DNA of 58,228 bases from an uncultured Prevotellaceae bacterium (GCA_900315075.1 OMXV01000029.1:1-58228); one strand, 5' to 3'. Counted from the first letter of the stretch, positions 49,382 to 58,228 are shown. Translations and numbers: made by a program. Notes: generated by a model from the sequence alone, not told the origin.

Positions 49382-51373
49382 ATGAAAAACAGAATGGGAA
49401 TACCCGCAGGACATGCCTTTAGGTATGCTATAAGCAAAAGTATAAAGAAGGTATGTATTCTGTTCCTCATGATGCTTGGGGCACAAATCACTTTTGCTGC
49501 CTCAAACTATCAGCTGTCGTCTCCCAATGGCCATATCAAAATGGAGATTTCCATCGGTGGTGATATCCATTTCAATGTATGGATGGGAGATGAGTTAATC
49601 GTAGAGAATTGTACGATAAATATGCAAGTGGGGCAAGATAACCTTGGCGTGTCTCCGAAAGTTAAAAAAGTGCATCGACAGGAAATTGACGAACAAATCC
49701 GTGCTGTTGTCCCATTGAAAAATGCTGTGACACCTAATCAAGCCCATTCGCTAACGCTGGAATTTGCAGGGAATTATGGCGTGGAGTTTCGTGCATACGA
49801 TAATGGAATCGCCTATCGTTTCGTTTTGAACAAGAAAAGCACTGTGGATGTTTCAAATGAAGGCATGAGGCTGCAATTTCCTGAAAATTTTGTGGCGCAC
49901 ATCTCAAAGACACAGGGATTCGTCACATCTTATGAGAATCCGTACACGCACATGAAAATCTCTGATTATCAGGCTACGGATGAAATGAGTTATTTGCCTG
50001 TCTTATTGGAATCGCCCAAAGGAACAAAATTGCTGCTTTCAGAGAGTGACGTGCGCGACTATCCCGCTATGTTTGTAAAAAGTACTGGTGGAAATGGCCT
50101 CATGGCTGTTTTTACTAAATGTCCTGAGGAATGGGTGCCATACGGTGACCGTAGTCAGCAAATCACGAAAGAATGTGGGTATATTGCCCGTACATCAGGG
50201 AAACGCACCATGCCTTGGCGATTTGCCGTAATAGGCAATGATGCAGACATCGCTGCCAATGAGATGGAACGTATCTTGTCGGGAAGGTGTGAATTGACAG
50301 ATACTTCATGGATTAAGAGTGGTAAGGTGAGCTGGGATTGGTGGAATCATTGGACGGTGTGGAATGTAGATTTCCAGGTGGGAATCAACAACGATACATA
50401 CAAGTATTTCATTGATTTTGCGTCGAAATATGGTATTGAGTATATCTTGCTGGACGAGGGGTGGACAAAGGATGTTCGTGATCCCTATACTACCAGGGAT
50501 GAGATAGACATCAAGGAATTGGTGGAATACGGAAGAAGCAAGAATGTAGGTGTCTTCCTATGGCTTACATGGCTGACGGTGGAACAGCATTTTGAATTAA
50601 TCAAATACTACGCCGATATGGGGGTGGCAGGCTTGAAAGTGGATTTTATGGACCATAGCGACCAATGGATGGTCAATTATTATGAAAGAGTGACTCGGGA
50701 ATGTGCGAAAAACCATTTGCTGGTCGATTTTCATGGTTCTTTCAAACCTGCCGGACTGGAGCATAGGTATCCCAATCTACTTTCCTATGAGGGCGTACGT
50801 GGTATGGAGCAGGGTGGGGGATGTGTGCCTTCCAACTCCATTTGGCTGCCATTCATCCGCAATGCTGTAGGAGCGATGGATTTCACTCCTGGGTCGATGG
50901 CTTCGGTGCAGCCAGAATACAACTATGGCACGGGCGTCAACCCTATGGGAAGCGGAACAAGAGCCTATCAGATGGCATTGTATGTGGTATTTGAGAGTGG
51001 TTTGCAGATGTTGGCCGATAGTCCTACACGCTATATGCGTGAAGAAGACTGTACCCGTTTTATCGCTTCGGTGCCAGTGACATGGGATGAGACGAGGGTG
51101 CTTGCTGCTAAAGCTGGTGATTACATTGTGGTGGCAAAAAGAAAAGGCGAACGATGGTACATCGGTGCTATAACGGGAGAAAATCCGCAGGATATCAACA
51201 TTGAATTAGACTTCCTGAAAAAGAAAGGGGAACTCACCTGTTTTAAGGATGGAGCAAATGCCCATCGTATTGCAGTGGATTATAAATGTGAAAAACAAGA
51301 GGTGACACCGACTACCACATTGCGGTTACAATTAGCTCGTAATGGTGGTTGGTGTGGCATAATAAGTAGGTGA
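49382..51373 (+). CDS. GH97 glycoside hydrolase, probably retaining alpha-galactosidase type
   Basis: 663 residues; signal peptide ends near residue 39 (Q-I-T-F-A-A) after an unusually long N-region. N-terminal beta-sandwich about 42-300, then the TIM barrel with V-S-W-D-W-W-N-H-W (316-324), L-L-D-E-G-W (356-361) and G-L-K-V-D-F-M-D (417-424). In GH97, retaining alpha-galactosidases have an Asp nucleophile in this last block (here Asp421), whereas inverting SusB-type alpha-glucosidases use glutamates elsewhere; the assignment to the retaining type is inferred. It lies 17 bp after the protease gene. Confidence 0.88.
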   Translation: MKNRMGIPAGHAFRYAISKSIKKVCILFLMMLGAQITFAASNYQLSSPNGHIKMEISIGGDIHFNVWMGDELIVENCTINMQVGQDNLGVSPKVKKVHRQEIDEQIRAVVPLKNAVTPNQAHSLTLEFAGNYGVEFRAYDNGIAYRFVLNKKSTVDVSNEGMRLQFPENFVAHISKTQGFVTSYENPYTHMKISDYQATDEMSYLPVLLESPKGTKLLLSESDVRDYPAMFVKSTGGNGLMAVFTKCPEEWVPYGDRSQQITKECGYIARTSGKRTMPWRFAVIGNDADIAANEMERILSGRCELTDTSWIKSGKVSWDWWNHWTVWNVDFQVGINNDTYKYFIDFASKYGIEYILLDEGWTKDVRDPYTTRDEIDIKELVEYGRSKNVGVFLWLTWLTVEQHFELIKYYADMGVAGLKVDFMDHSDQWMVNYYERVTRECAKNHLLVDFHGSFKPAGLEHRYPNLLSYEGVRGMEQGGGCVPSNSIWLPFIRNAVGAMDFTPGSMASVQPEYNYGTGVNPMGSGTRAYQMALYVVFESGLQMLADSPTRYMREEDCTRFIASVPVTWDETRVLAAKAGDYIVVAKRKGERWYIGAITGENPQDINIELDFLKKKGELTCFKDGANAHRIAVDYKCEKQEVTPTTTLRLQLARNGGWCGIISR

Positions 51374-51462
51374 TCAAAATTAGACTATAAAACACCTACA
51401 AGAATGATAGTTGCAGATAATTTTGATTTCCTACTTATAATAACATTAAATTTTTAGTCAAA

Positions 51463-54400
51463 ATGAAGAAAATCTTGCGAAAAGCCATGCCGTTGTTGGC
51501 CATGGCGTGTTTGTTGGCGGCAAATGCCTCAGGACAAAACCAGAAAATGAAAGCTTATCTGGTTTCCGATGCACATCTGGATACCCAGTGGAACTGGGAT
51601 GTGCAGACAACCATACGTGAGTATGTGAAAAACACAATCGACCAAAATCTCTTCCTTTTGGAAAAATACCCCGAATATATATTCAATTTCGAGGGTGGAG
51701 TGAAATATTCCTGGATGAAAGAATACTATCCGTTGCAATATGAGAAACTCAAGAAATATGTCGGAGAGGGCAGATGGCATTTGACTGGAAGTGGCTGGGA
51801 TGCCAATGAAGTGATTATCTGTTCACCGGAGTCATGGATACGAAATATCTTGCTTGGACAGACTTTCTATCGACAGGAATTTGGAACAGAAAGCACCGAC
51901 GTGTTCCTGCCCGACTGCTTCGGATTTGGTTATACACTGCCAACATTGGCCAACCATTGTGGACTGATAGGCTTTTCGTCGCAAAAATTGGGATGGCGTA
52001 CAAAACCTTTCTATGAGGGCAACAAACGCTATCCATTTACCGTGGGACTTTGGCAAGGAATCGATGGAAGCCGGATAATGATGGCGCATGGATTCGACTA
52101 TGGCAGGAGATGGGATGGCACAGAACTGTCTTCTAATGAGATATTGATGAACAATATATCAGAGAATCCGTTAGGTATTACATACCGATATTATGGAACT
52201 GGCGATGTGGGCGGTTCGCCTACATTGGCATCGGTGCAGTCAGTGGTGAAAGGAATGAAAGGTAATGGTCCTATTGAGATTGTCAGCGCAACAAGCGACC
52301 AATTATACAAAGATTTTCTGCCCTATGAGCAACATCCTGAATTGCCTGTATATGATGGTGAACTGCTAATGGATTTGCATGGAAATGGCTGTTATACTTC
52401 TCAGGCGGCCATGAAGCTATACAACCGACAAAATGAACACTTGGGAGATGCTGCGGAACGAACTGCCGTGATGGCCGACTGGTTGGGCACTACCAAATAT
52501 CCTATCCAGAGAATGACAGATACTTGGCGTCGCATGATTTGGCATCAGTTTCACGACGATGTGACGGGAACGAGCATACCTCGTGCATACGAGTTCTCAT
52601 GGAATGATGAACTGCTTGCACTGAAAACTTTCTCGCAGGTACTGACTCATAGCGTCAGTGATGTCATCAGCAAGATGGACACACGAGTGAAAGGTACTCC
52701 AATCGTAGTGTATAATAATGAGACTTTCCCCGTTAATTCTGTTGCTACAGTCGAACTGAACGACAACAAAAACTATACGGTGACCGACGCAAAGGGTAAA
52801 CGTGTGGTATCACAGACTGTGGAACGTGATGGTAGGAATTATCTGCTTTTTGACGCCCAGGTGCCTGCCACGGGATTCGCCGTGTATGGCATTCAATCCA
52901 CAAACAAAGTATCTGGGGTGAAAGAAATCCAGGGCAGTTCTATAGAGAATTCAGAATATCGTCTGACTGTGAATGAGCAGGGGGATGTGGTGTCGGTATA
53001 TGACAAACGCTATCAGAAAGAATTGGTGGCAGAGGGTAAAAGCCTGCGACTGGTCGTTTTCGACGACTGTAAATCCTATCAGTGGCCGGCATGGGAGATA
53101 CTGAAAGCCACTCTCGACCGGCAGCCACTGCCAATTCATAATGATGTGATGGTGTCCATGACAGAAGGACCTTTGCGCAAGACGCTTACCGTAGAGAAAA
53201 AATATGGAGAGACAAGTATCGTGCAGCGCATACATCTCTATGAGGGTGGACAGGCGCGGCGTATTGATTTCGAGAACGATGTGGACTGGAAATCTCTCAA
53301 TGCTTTGCTGAAAGCGGAATTCCCCTTGTCGGTAAGCAACGAAAAAGCTTCCTACGATATAGGATTGGGAAGTGTGAAACGTGGTAATAATCGTGACAAT
53401 GCTTTCGAAGTGTATGCCCATGAGTGGACCGACCTGACTGACCGCTCGGGTGACTATGGCGTGACCTTTATAAATGATTCGAAATATGGATGGGACAAAC
53501 CCCAGGACAACACTTTGCGCCTTTCGTTGCTGTATTCACCCAAAACCAACGGCAACTATGACTACCAGGCTTATCAGGATTTGGGACATCATGTGTTTAC
53601 CTATAGTATAATTGGACATCAGGGTGAACTACGCAATGCTGATGCTGCAAAACAGGCATTGGCGTTAAACAGTAAGTTGAAGTCTTTTATTTCGACAAAG
53701 CATCAGGGATTGTTAGGTAATTCCTTCTCATTCCTTTCATCCGACAATGACCAAGTGTTTGTGCGTGCCCTGAAACGTGCAGAGGTAAGTGATGAATATG
53801 TGGTGCGTGTCTATGAAATGGGGGGTAAGCAAACGCAAAGGGCTACACTGACATTTGCTTCCGACATAGCTGAGGCAACCGAGGCTGATGGCACCGAGAA
53901 GACCAAGGGGACTGCTTCTTTTTCAGGGAAGAGGTTGCAAGTGGAAATCAAACCTTTCAGCGTGAAGACTTTTAAAGTAAAACTGAAAAATGAGAATCGG
54001 CAGAAGATGGAAGTTGATGCGTATATGTTGCCGCTTACATACGACCGTCAGTGTTTTTCTTATAATGAATTCCGTTCATCGGGCAACTTCGAAGGTGGAT
54101 ATAGTTATGCAGCAGAATTGATGCCTGAGGGTGGGCTATGTGTGGATGGCATCCCATTCCGTTTTGGCGAATTTGATGCAAAGAGTGGTATGACTTGTCA
54201 AGGTCAGAAAATCAAGCTTCCTTCTGAAAAGAATTACCAGCATATCTACCTCCTTGCGGCTTCGGATAAAGATGATAGAATGGCATCTTTCATGGTTGGA
54301 AAGACAGAACAAACAGTCAGTGTGCCATTCTATTCGGGATTTGTAGGCCAATGGGGACACGACGGACAGTCTGTGGAATATCTCAGGGATGCCGAGGTGG

Positions 54401-55053
54401 CATATGTCGGGTCGCATCGACATTCGTCTGGAGGTGATGAACCATACGAATTTACCTATATGTATAAGATTCGTCTAGATGTCCCTAAGAATGTGCGGGA
54501 AATCATTTTGCCAAACGATCCTCACATCGTCATCTTTGCCGCTACGGCAGCCAATGACATGGCTGATATGGCACCGGCATCGCAGTTGTTTGAAACTTCT
54601 TTCAAACAAAATATGTTCAGTTCGAGTAAAGTTGTAGAGGAGAAAAACAACGTGTTAAAAGATGCGAGAATCATCAATGTTTCTGGCGAGTGCAATGAGC
54701 GTGAAAAGGCTGTCAACCTGACAGACGATAATCCCGATACAAAATGGTGTGATGTGAGTGGAATCCCACATTGTGTGGTATTCGACTTAGGTAAGCCAAC
54801 CACCGTCGGTAGCTGGCATCTGTTGAATGCTGGCGCTGAACATTTCTCGTACATCACTCGAACATGTCTCTTGCAGGGACGTAATGCTGAGAATGAGGAA
54901 TGGCAAACGCTCGATATGATAGACGGCAACCGGAACAATGTCGTACAAAGGTCGTTCCAACCCACAGAAGTGAGATACGTACGCTTATATGTCGTAGGTC
55001 CCGAACAGGGTGGGGGAGGCGCAACCCGTATCTATGAGTTTGGGCTATATTGA
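51463..55053 (+). CDS. GH38 alpha-mannosidase with C-terminal F5/8-type C domain
   Basis: 1196 residues, signal peptide about 1-24. The GH38 catalytic domain (about 29-400) has zinc ligands in S-D-A-H-L-D-T-Q-W (His38, Asp40), the nucleophile Asp151 in L-P-D-C-F-G-F-G, and H-Q-F-H-D-D-V-T-G (His361, His364). Beta domains typical of GH38 fill about 400-850. Residues about 1045-1196 form a discoidin/CBM32-like domain (A-V-N-L-T-D-D-N-P-D-T-K-W; V-R-Y-V-R-L-Y-V-V-G). GH38 releases alpha-mannose from N-glycans and mannans. It is the last gene of the operon; 89 bp separate it from the GH97 gene. It converges with the PLD-like gene (16-bp gap). Confidence 0.92.
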   Translation: MKKILRKAMPLLAMACLLAANASGQNQKMKAYLVSDAHLDTQWNWDVQTTIREYVKNTIDQNLFLLEKYPEYIFNFEGGVKYSWMKEYYPLQYEKLKKYVGEGRWHLTGSGWDANEVIICSPESWIRNILLGQTFYRQEFGTESTDVFLPDCFGFGYTLPTLANHCGLIGFSSQKLGWRTKPFYEGNKRYPFTVGLWQGIDGSRIMMAHGFDYGRRWDGTELSSNEILMNNISENPLGITYRYYGTGDVGGSPTLASVQSVVKGMKGNGPIEIVSATSDQLYKDFLPYEQHPELPVYDGELLMDLHGNGCYTSQAAMKLYNRQNEHLGDAAERTAVMADWLGTTKYPIQRMTDTWRRMIWHQFHDDVTGTSIPRAYEFSWNDELLALKTFSQVLTHSVSDVISKMDTRVKGTPIVVYNNETFPVNSVATVELNDNKNYTVTDAKGKRVVSQTVERDGRNYLLFDAQVPATGFAVYGIQSTNKVSGVKEIQGSSIENSEYRLTVNEQGDVVSVYDKRYQKELVAEGKSLRLVVFDDCKSYQWPAWEILKATLDRQPLPIHNDVMVSMTEGPLRKTLTVEKKYGETSIVQRIHLYEGGQARRIDFENDVDWKSLNALLKAEFPLSVSNEKASYDIGLGSVKRGNNRDNAFEVYAHEWTDLTDRSGDYGVTFINDSKYGWDKPQDNTLRLSLLYSPKTNGNYDYQAYQDLGHHVFTYSIIGHQGELRNADAAKQALALNSKLKSFISTKHQGLLGNSFSFLSSDNDQVFVRALKRAEVSDEYVVRVYEMGGKQTQRATLTFASDIAEATEADGTEKTKGTASFSGKRLQVEIKPFSVKTFKVKLKNENRQKMEVDAYMLPLTYDRQCFSYNEFRSSGNFEGGYSYAAELMPEGGLCVDGIPFRFGEFDAKSGMTCQGQKIKLPSEKNYQHIYLLAASDKDDRMASFMVGKTEQTVSVPFYSGFVGQWGHDGQSVEYLRDAEVAYVGSHRHSSGGDEPYEFTYMYKIRLDVPKNVREIILPNDPHIVIFAATAANDMADMAPASQLFETSFKQNMFSSSKVVEEKNNVLKDARIINVSGECNEREKAVNLTDDNPDTKWCDVSGIPHCVVFDLGKPTTVGSWHLLNAGAEHFSYITRTCLLQGRNAENEEWQTLDMIDGNRNNVVQRSFQPTEVRYVRLYVVGPEQGGGGATRIYEFGLY

Positions 55054-55069
55054 AATGCCCATGTCCTGC

Positions 55070-55576
55070 TTATACAATAGGGTCTGAGCAAATTGTTCTG
55101 CGACCACATTCCTTGCAGAACTTACCCATCCACACATGGTCGAACTGGCTGATGGCAGCTTCGACCAGCTCTGGGGAATCAGTTAAAATGCCTGCTTCGA
55201 AGTTACGTTTCTTTGGTGACTTCATGCCCATTCCAGCACCTGTCAGGTTTGCGGAACCGATATAGACTATGCTGCTGTCGATGATGATGAGCTTGAAGTG
55301 AACCCTCGGACATAGCACCCGTTCCATCCCGTCATAGAGGATCGGGTGCTTTTCATGGTCTTCCCTCCATGCCGTCCCTGGCTCCTTCGCATGAATGAGT
55401 CTGATTTCAATTCCCCTTTTTAGCATCGAAGCAAGTAAGGAAAGGAAGGGCTTGTCTTCGACATACAGATCCTTGATGTCAGCCGTTCCTATCCATATCG
55501 TGCGTTTAGCCTTGCCCACCAAGGATAAAACCTCCTTGTAGTGGTTTTCGTCTGCGATGTATTTAATGAAGTTCAT
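55070..55576 (-). CDS. Single-HKD phospholipase D-like protein
   Basis: 168 residues, no signal peptide. One HKD motif: V-H-F-K-L-I-I-I-D (His93, Lys95, Asp100) followed by I-G-S-A-N-L-T. Proteins with a single HKD act as dimers, most often nucleases rather than lipases. After the domain comes a small cysteine cluster F-C-K-E-C-G-R-R-T-I-C that could bind zinc. It may have an N-terminal PLD partner strand V-L-S-L-V-G-K-A-K-R-T-I-W-I-G. It lies 30 bp downstream of a small ORF on the same strand; role unknown, possibly DNA repair or defence. Confidence 0.8.
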   Translation of the reverse strand: MNFIKYIADENHYKEVLSLVGKAKRTIWIGTADIKDLYVEDKPFLSLLASMLKRGIEIRLIHAKEPGTAWREDHEKHPILYDGMERVLCPRVHFKLIIIDSSIVYIGSANLTGAGMGMKSPKKRNFEAGILTDSPELVEAAISQFDHVWMGKFCKECGRRTICSDPIV

Positions 55577-55606
55577 GTGAAGTACTTGTGCTTATGATGA
55601 ATTGTT

Positions 55607-55843
55607 CTAATCGTTTTCCAAGATATGTGATGCCAGTCCGTCAGCTGTCTGTATCAAGGTGACCAATGGACATATCTGTTTCGCCTTGTTGATATTACCG
55701 ATGAGTTCGTAAGATTGGAATGGAAGGTCCCCCTGTTCTGCCTCCTTTTTATATGATACAACTGCATCTACATCATTGGTGGTAGAAACGACATCTCCCT
55801 TAGTCATTTTCTTTTCTGTTTTGATGTCTTTTTGGTTTTTCAA
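55607..55843 (-). CDS. Small ORF of unknown function upstream of the PLD-like gene
   Basis: 78 codons, or 66 from the inner ATG at 55807. The N-terminus is lysine-rich (N-Q-K-D-I-K-T-E-K-K), the middle acidic, the end more hydrophobic (C-P-L-V-T-L-I-Q-T-A-D-G-L-A-S-H-I-L). No family recognised. The tight spacing (30 bp) to the PLD-like gene suggests co-transcription and a joint role. Confidence 0.45.
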   Translation of the reverse strand: MKNQKDIKTEKKMTKGDVVSTTNDVDAVVSYKKEAEQGDLPFQSYELIGNINKAKQICPLVTLIQTADGLASHILEND

Positions 55844-55892
55844 TTTTATCCGTTTTTTAGTTTCACTGTGTTTCCTTTGTGGAGATACCTTC

Positions 55893-57683
55893 CTATGGTG
55901 TGATGACTACCTTTTTGCCTCCAATGATGTAAATACCTGGTTTCAGTTGAGCGTTCTTCAATTTACTTTCTTCGATTTTTCGACCACTGAGGTCAAAACA
56001 TCCATTCTTCTGAGGTTGTGGGTTTTCATGACTGATTTCCTGAAGGCCTGTCTCGTCGAATGACTTAACCTGAAGTGTGGAAAATCCCAGCACGAAGTCT
56101 GCATACGCTATGGCATCGGTGTAGTATGAGAGCACATAGTTGCCTGTCTCAGGGATTTCAAAATTGAAAGTCCGTCCCCTGCCACTACTAAATTTGTTGG
56201 CAGTGTTGCCACCGATATTCACGGTGGGTGTGAAGGTCTCTGATGCCACTTCCTGTCCGTTGGTATCCTCTATGGCAATAATCACTGGTGTAAACTCGGG
56301 TTGGTCCCAGTTGCACAGTATATACTTGAGCGTGTATTGACCCACGTGCAGTGTCATGTGTGAGCGGGCTGATTCATCGCCATATCTTGCGAACTCCGCT
56401 TTCTCTCTTCCCCTCGGGTTCTGTACGAGAAGACCGTATTCAAAGCCACGGCTTTCATTCGTGAAATGTAGGAGACGGTTCCCGCTGGTAAATGGTAGCC
56501 CGCCACCCACACGCATCGACCTGCCGTTGGTCACACACCAGTCTTGTGGCACTACTCCCTCGGTGGTGAAATTCTGAATCAGGTCGTAGGAGGTGTCCGA
56601 TTCTATGCAATTCACCACGCATGAACTTTCCCCCTTCTTACCGTTGCTGTCTGTCACCACAACGCGTAGTTCATGCCTGCCGACTTCTGGGGCAGTCAGT
56701 GTTGCTGTGTAAGGTGCGGCAGAAAGAGATGCAATCAGCGTGTTGCCGTCGTAGAAATCAACCGTCTCCACTTGTCCGGATTTGGCGGTGGCAGTGGCTT
56801 CTATGGTGATGTCGGGGAATGTGGCCATACCTTTAGGTGCCATGTACAAATAGGTGCTCTCGCCTGCCGGTTGGGTGATGGTAGCCCTGGGTTGATTGAG
56901 GGAGAAACGCTTGCAGAAGTTCCAGATGAGATGGCGGTTTTGTTCCATGGGCCAGTGCCCGCCATTGTTATAGGAATAGAGCCACACTTCGCCGCCATTG
57001 GGGCCGCCGGTCCATTTCTCCAGGTCGCCATCAAACCAACTGCCGCTGACAGTCCTGTAGCCAGTCGTCTTCGAGTAGCGCGTATGATTGTCGTGGATGG
57101 CATAGTTCTCTATGTAGGAGTGAATGCCGTATTGTTCGTAGCCAAATGTCTCGTCACCATAGGCGATGACCTCCAAAAGGTTGACGGGTTTTCTGCAGTT
57201 ATTCCAAGGCTGTTCGGAGAATTGGATGCCGCTGGTCGGTGCAAACGCTGCAATTTTGTCCTGCATACTTGGAATGCAGTGGTGGATGAGCATCGACCCC
57301 ATGGAGAATCCCGACCAATAGACGCGGTCTCTGTCGATGTCGAAGCGGCTTGCCATCTCGTCAATGGTCTTGATAACGAAGTCCTGGTCTTTCGTGCCGC
57401 CGATATCCCAAGTGTTGCCGTCGCTGCGCAAGTAAGTGATGACAAACTTGGCCGTGTCAATCATCTCGTACATCTTGTCGGAGCCATACTGGTATTCGGG
57501 ATCTTGGTTCATACCGTGGGTCACAATGAATAGTGGAGACTTGGCTGGCAGCGAATTAGGAGTGAACACCACCATGTTTCTCTGCTGGCCATTCACATTA
57601 ATGTTAATAGACTGCTTCTCGTAGGCAGATACTTTCGCCACCGAAAGAAGAATGAAAACGATAATTGCAATTGTATGTTTCAT
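55893..57683 (-). CDS. Secreted CE1-type carbohydrate esterase with Ig-like domain and C-terminal tail
   Basis: 596 residues from ATG 57683; signal peptide about 1-20. The alpha/beta-hydrolase domain (about 25-260) has T-H-G-M-N-Q, the nucleophile Ser127 in W-S-G-F-S-M-G-S-M, an acid near Y-G-D-E-T-F (Asp177) and His243 in N-N-G-G-H-W-P. Residues about 280-365 form an immunoglobulin-like domain (V-E-T-V-D-F-Y-D-G-N-T-L-I-A). A binding-type beta domain follows (about 375-555), then the tail F-D-L-S-G-R-K-I ... G-I-Y-I-I-G-G-K-K-V-V-I-T-P. CE1 members remove acetyl or feruloyl groups from plant polysaccharides. It is leftward, upstream of the small ORF and PLD-like gene (49 bp). Confidence 0.85.
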   Translation of the reverse strand: MKHTIAIIVFILLSVAKVSAYEKQSININVNGQQRNMVVFTPNSLPAKSPLFIVTHGMNQDPEYQYGSDKMYEMIDTAKFVITYLRSDGNTWDIGGTKDQDFVIKTIDEMASRFDIDRDRVYWSGFSMGSMLIHHCIPSMQDKIAAFAPTSGIQFSEQPWNNCRKPVNLLEVIAYGDETFGYEQYGIHSYIENYAIHDNHTRYSKTTGYRTVSGSWFDGDLEKWTGGPNGGEVWLYSYNNGGHWPMEQNRHLIWNFCKRFSLNQPRATITQPAGESTYLYMAPKGMATFPDITIEATATAKSGQVETVDFYDGNTLIASLSAAPYTATLTAPEVGRHELRVVVTDSNGKKGESSCVVNCIESDTSYDLIQNFTTEGVVPQDWCVTNGRSMRVGGGLPFTSGNRLLHFTNESRGFEYGLLVQNPRGREKAEFARYGDESARSHMTLHVGQYTLKYILCNWDQPEFTPVIIAIEDTNGQEVASETFTPTVNIGGNTANKFSSGRGRTFNFEIPETGNYVLSYYTDAIAYADFVLGFSTLQVKSFDETGLQEISHENPQPQKNGCFDLSGRKIEESKLKNAQLKPGIYIIGGKKVVITP

Positions 57684-57975
57684 AATGATTAGTATTATCA
57701 AAACTGCTGGATGAATATCATTCGTAAAAACTTGCGCTCAAAAGTGGTACACACAGTTGGTTTTAAACAACTTATTGGTCTGGAAACCATGTCGTGCCCT
57801 TTGTGTGGATAATAACTACTGCGCCACAAAGTTCGGAATATTCCACGAGATATGCAAACAATAAACTGAAAAAACAACAAAATCCTTCCTTCCTTTGTAG
57901 AGAATCGGTTGAGGACGAGAAAATCTGAGTTCAAGCACACCTATACCAACCAAGGCACCACAGAAATCGTGAATG

Positions 57976-58164
57976 TCATGTTTGTATTTTCAGATATTTG
58001 TCCTTATGGTCGGAAATCTTGTCGAAAATCTGTTCTTGCAAGTATCTGGGGGATAAGACTAAAAGTCCACCGGCATAGGAACACAGTTCGCGTATCAATT
58101 CGTAATTAATGGATTTGTCATGCTTTTCCGGCGCACCTGCATAACCCTGTGTCTGTTTTAACAT
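57976..58164 (-). CDS. Doubtful small ORF at the right end
   Basis: 62 codons with a plausible protein-like composition (Y-E-L-I-R-E-L-C-S-Y-A-G-G-L-L-V-L-S-P-R-Y-L). No family, no promoter seen, and its start lies close to a plus-strand promoter. The rest of 57684-58228 holds nothing else I can support. Confidence 0.25.
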   Translation of the reverse strand: MLKQTQGYAGAPEKHDKSINYELIRELCSYAGGLLVLSPRYLQEQIFDKISDHKDKYLKIQT

Positions 58165-58194
58165 AAGATTAACACAATTTCCATTATCATTCCT

Positions 58195-58202
58195 TACCTT
58201 TG
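58195..58202 (+). promoter_or_regulatory. Promoter -7 box (TACCTTTG) for a gene leaving the window
   Basis: A full TAnnTTTG match. ATG codons at 58221 and 58224 follow 18-21 bp later at the window edge and may start the next gene. Confidence 0.55.
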
Positions 58203-58228
58203 CACCTCAAAGCATAAGGAATGATGAA

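Noticed and set aside
56673-57533. A 286-codon plus-strand frame opposite the CE1-type esterase
   Set aside because: It is fully antisense to a protein with clear catalytic motifs and signal peptide; its composition is that of a complementary-strand shadow and no start signals precede it.
57698-57940. An 80-codon minus-strand frame upstream of the esterase
   Set aside because: No recognisable motif or promoter, and the region looks like the esterase leader.

Overview
The window comes from a Bacteroidota genome, most like the Prevotella/Segatella group. The signs are: SusC/SusD pairs, SPII lipoproteins, promoters of the TAnnTTTG type, a BspA-like DUF285 protein, a BlaR1-type sensor with a TonB C-terminal domain, and many secreted proteins ending in a short tail of the form Y-D-L-x-G-R ... 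G-I-Y-I ... K-K-V-V-V-K. No rRNA, tRNA, CRISPR array, integrase or complete insertion sequence was recognised. Function calls rest on reading the translated sequence without database searches.

Layout. 1-1686: 3' part of a DUF285 surface protein. 2098-6384: secreted pectin operon (PL22-like oligogalacturonate lyase, GH105, GH28). 6586-8647: BlaI-type repressor and BlaR1/M56 sensor. 8902-10398: L-fucose/L-arabinose isomerase-family protein. 10552-13622: two leftward genes (S9 peptidase, lipoprotein nuclease). 14122-16976: acetylesterase and SDR, followed by gene debris. 17311-22022: GH76, GH43 and a large unclassified probable glycosidase. 22214-29752: SusC, SusD, SusE/F-like protein and an arabinanase-like GH43, with a TPR/DUF6377-type membrane regulator at 30256-31851. 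32069-34271: a small secreted protein and a leftward GH28. 34574-55053: a 20-kb same-strand run of secreted proteins (three GH31, two SusE/F-like glycan-binding proteins, a GLUG-repeat adhesin, a C10 protease, GH97, GH38). 55070-57683: leftward PLD-like protein, a small ORF and a CE1-type esterase.

How it fits together. The window is a chain of glycan-use modules. The first attacks galacturonan. The SusCD locus with GH76 and GH43 enzymes suggests a mannose- and arabinose-containing target. The 20-kb run carries alpha-glucosidase, alpha-galactosidase and alpha-mannosidase types with a protease, which would fit a glycoprotein or fungal mannan. Its promoter shares a 10-bp motif, CTTATACATT, with the susC promoter at exactly the same distance from the -7 box, which suggests common control.

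The best candidates for something undescribed are: a miniature repeat family of about 170 bp with terminal inverted repeats and an internal 8-bp period, found next to stop codons; the shared operator just mentioned; a duplicated GH31 + glycan-binding gene pair that differs in presence of the C-terminal tail; and the unclassified protein at 20013-22022.
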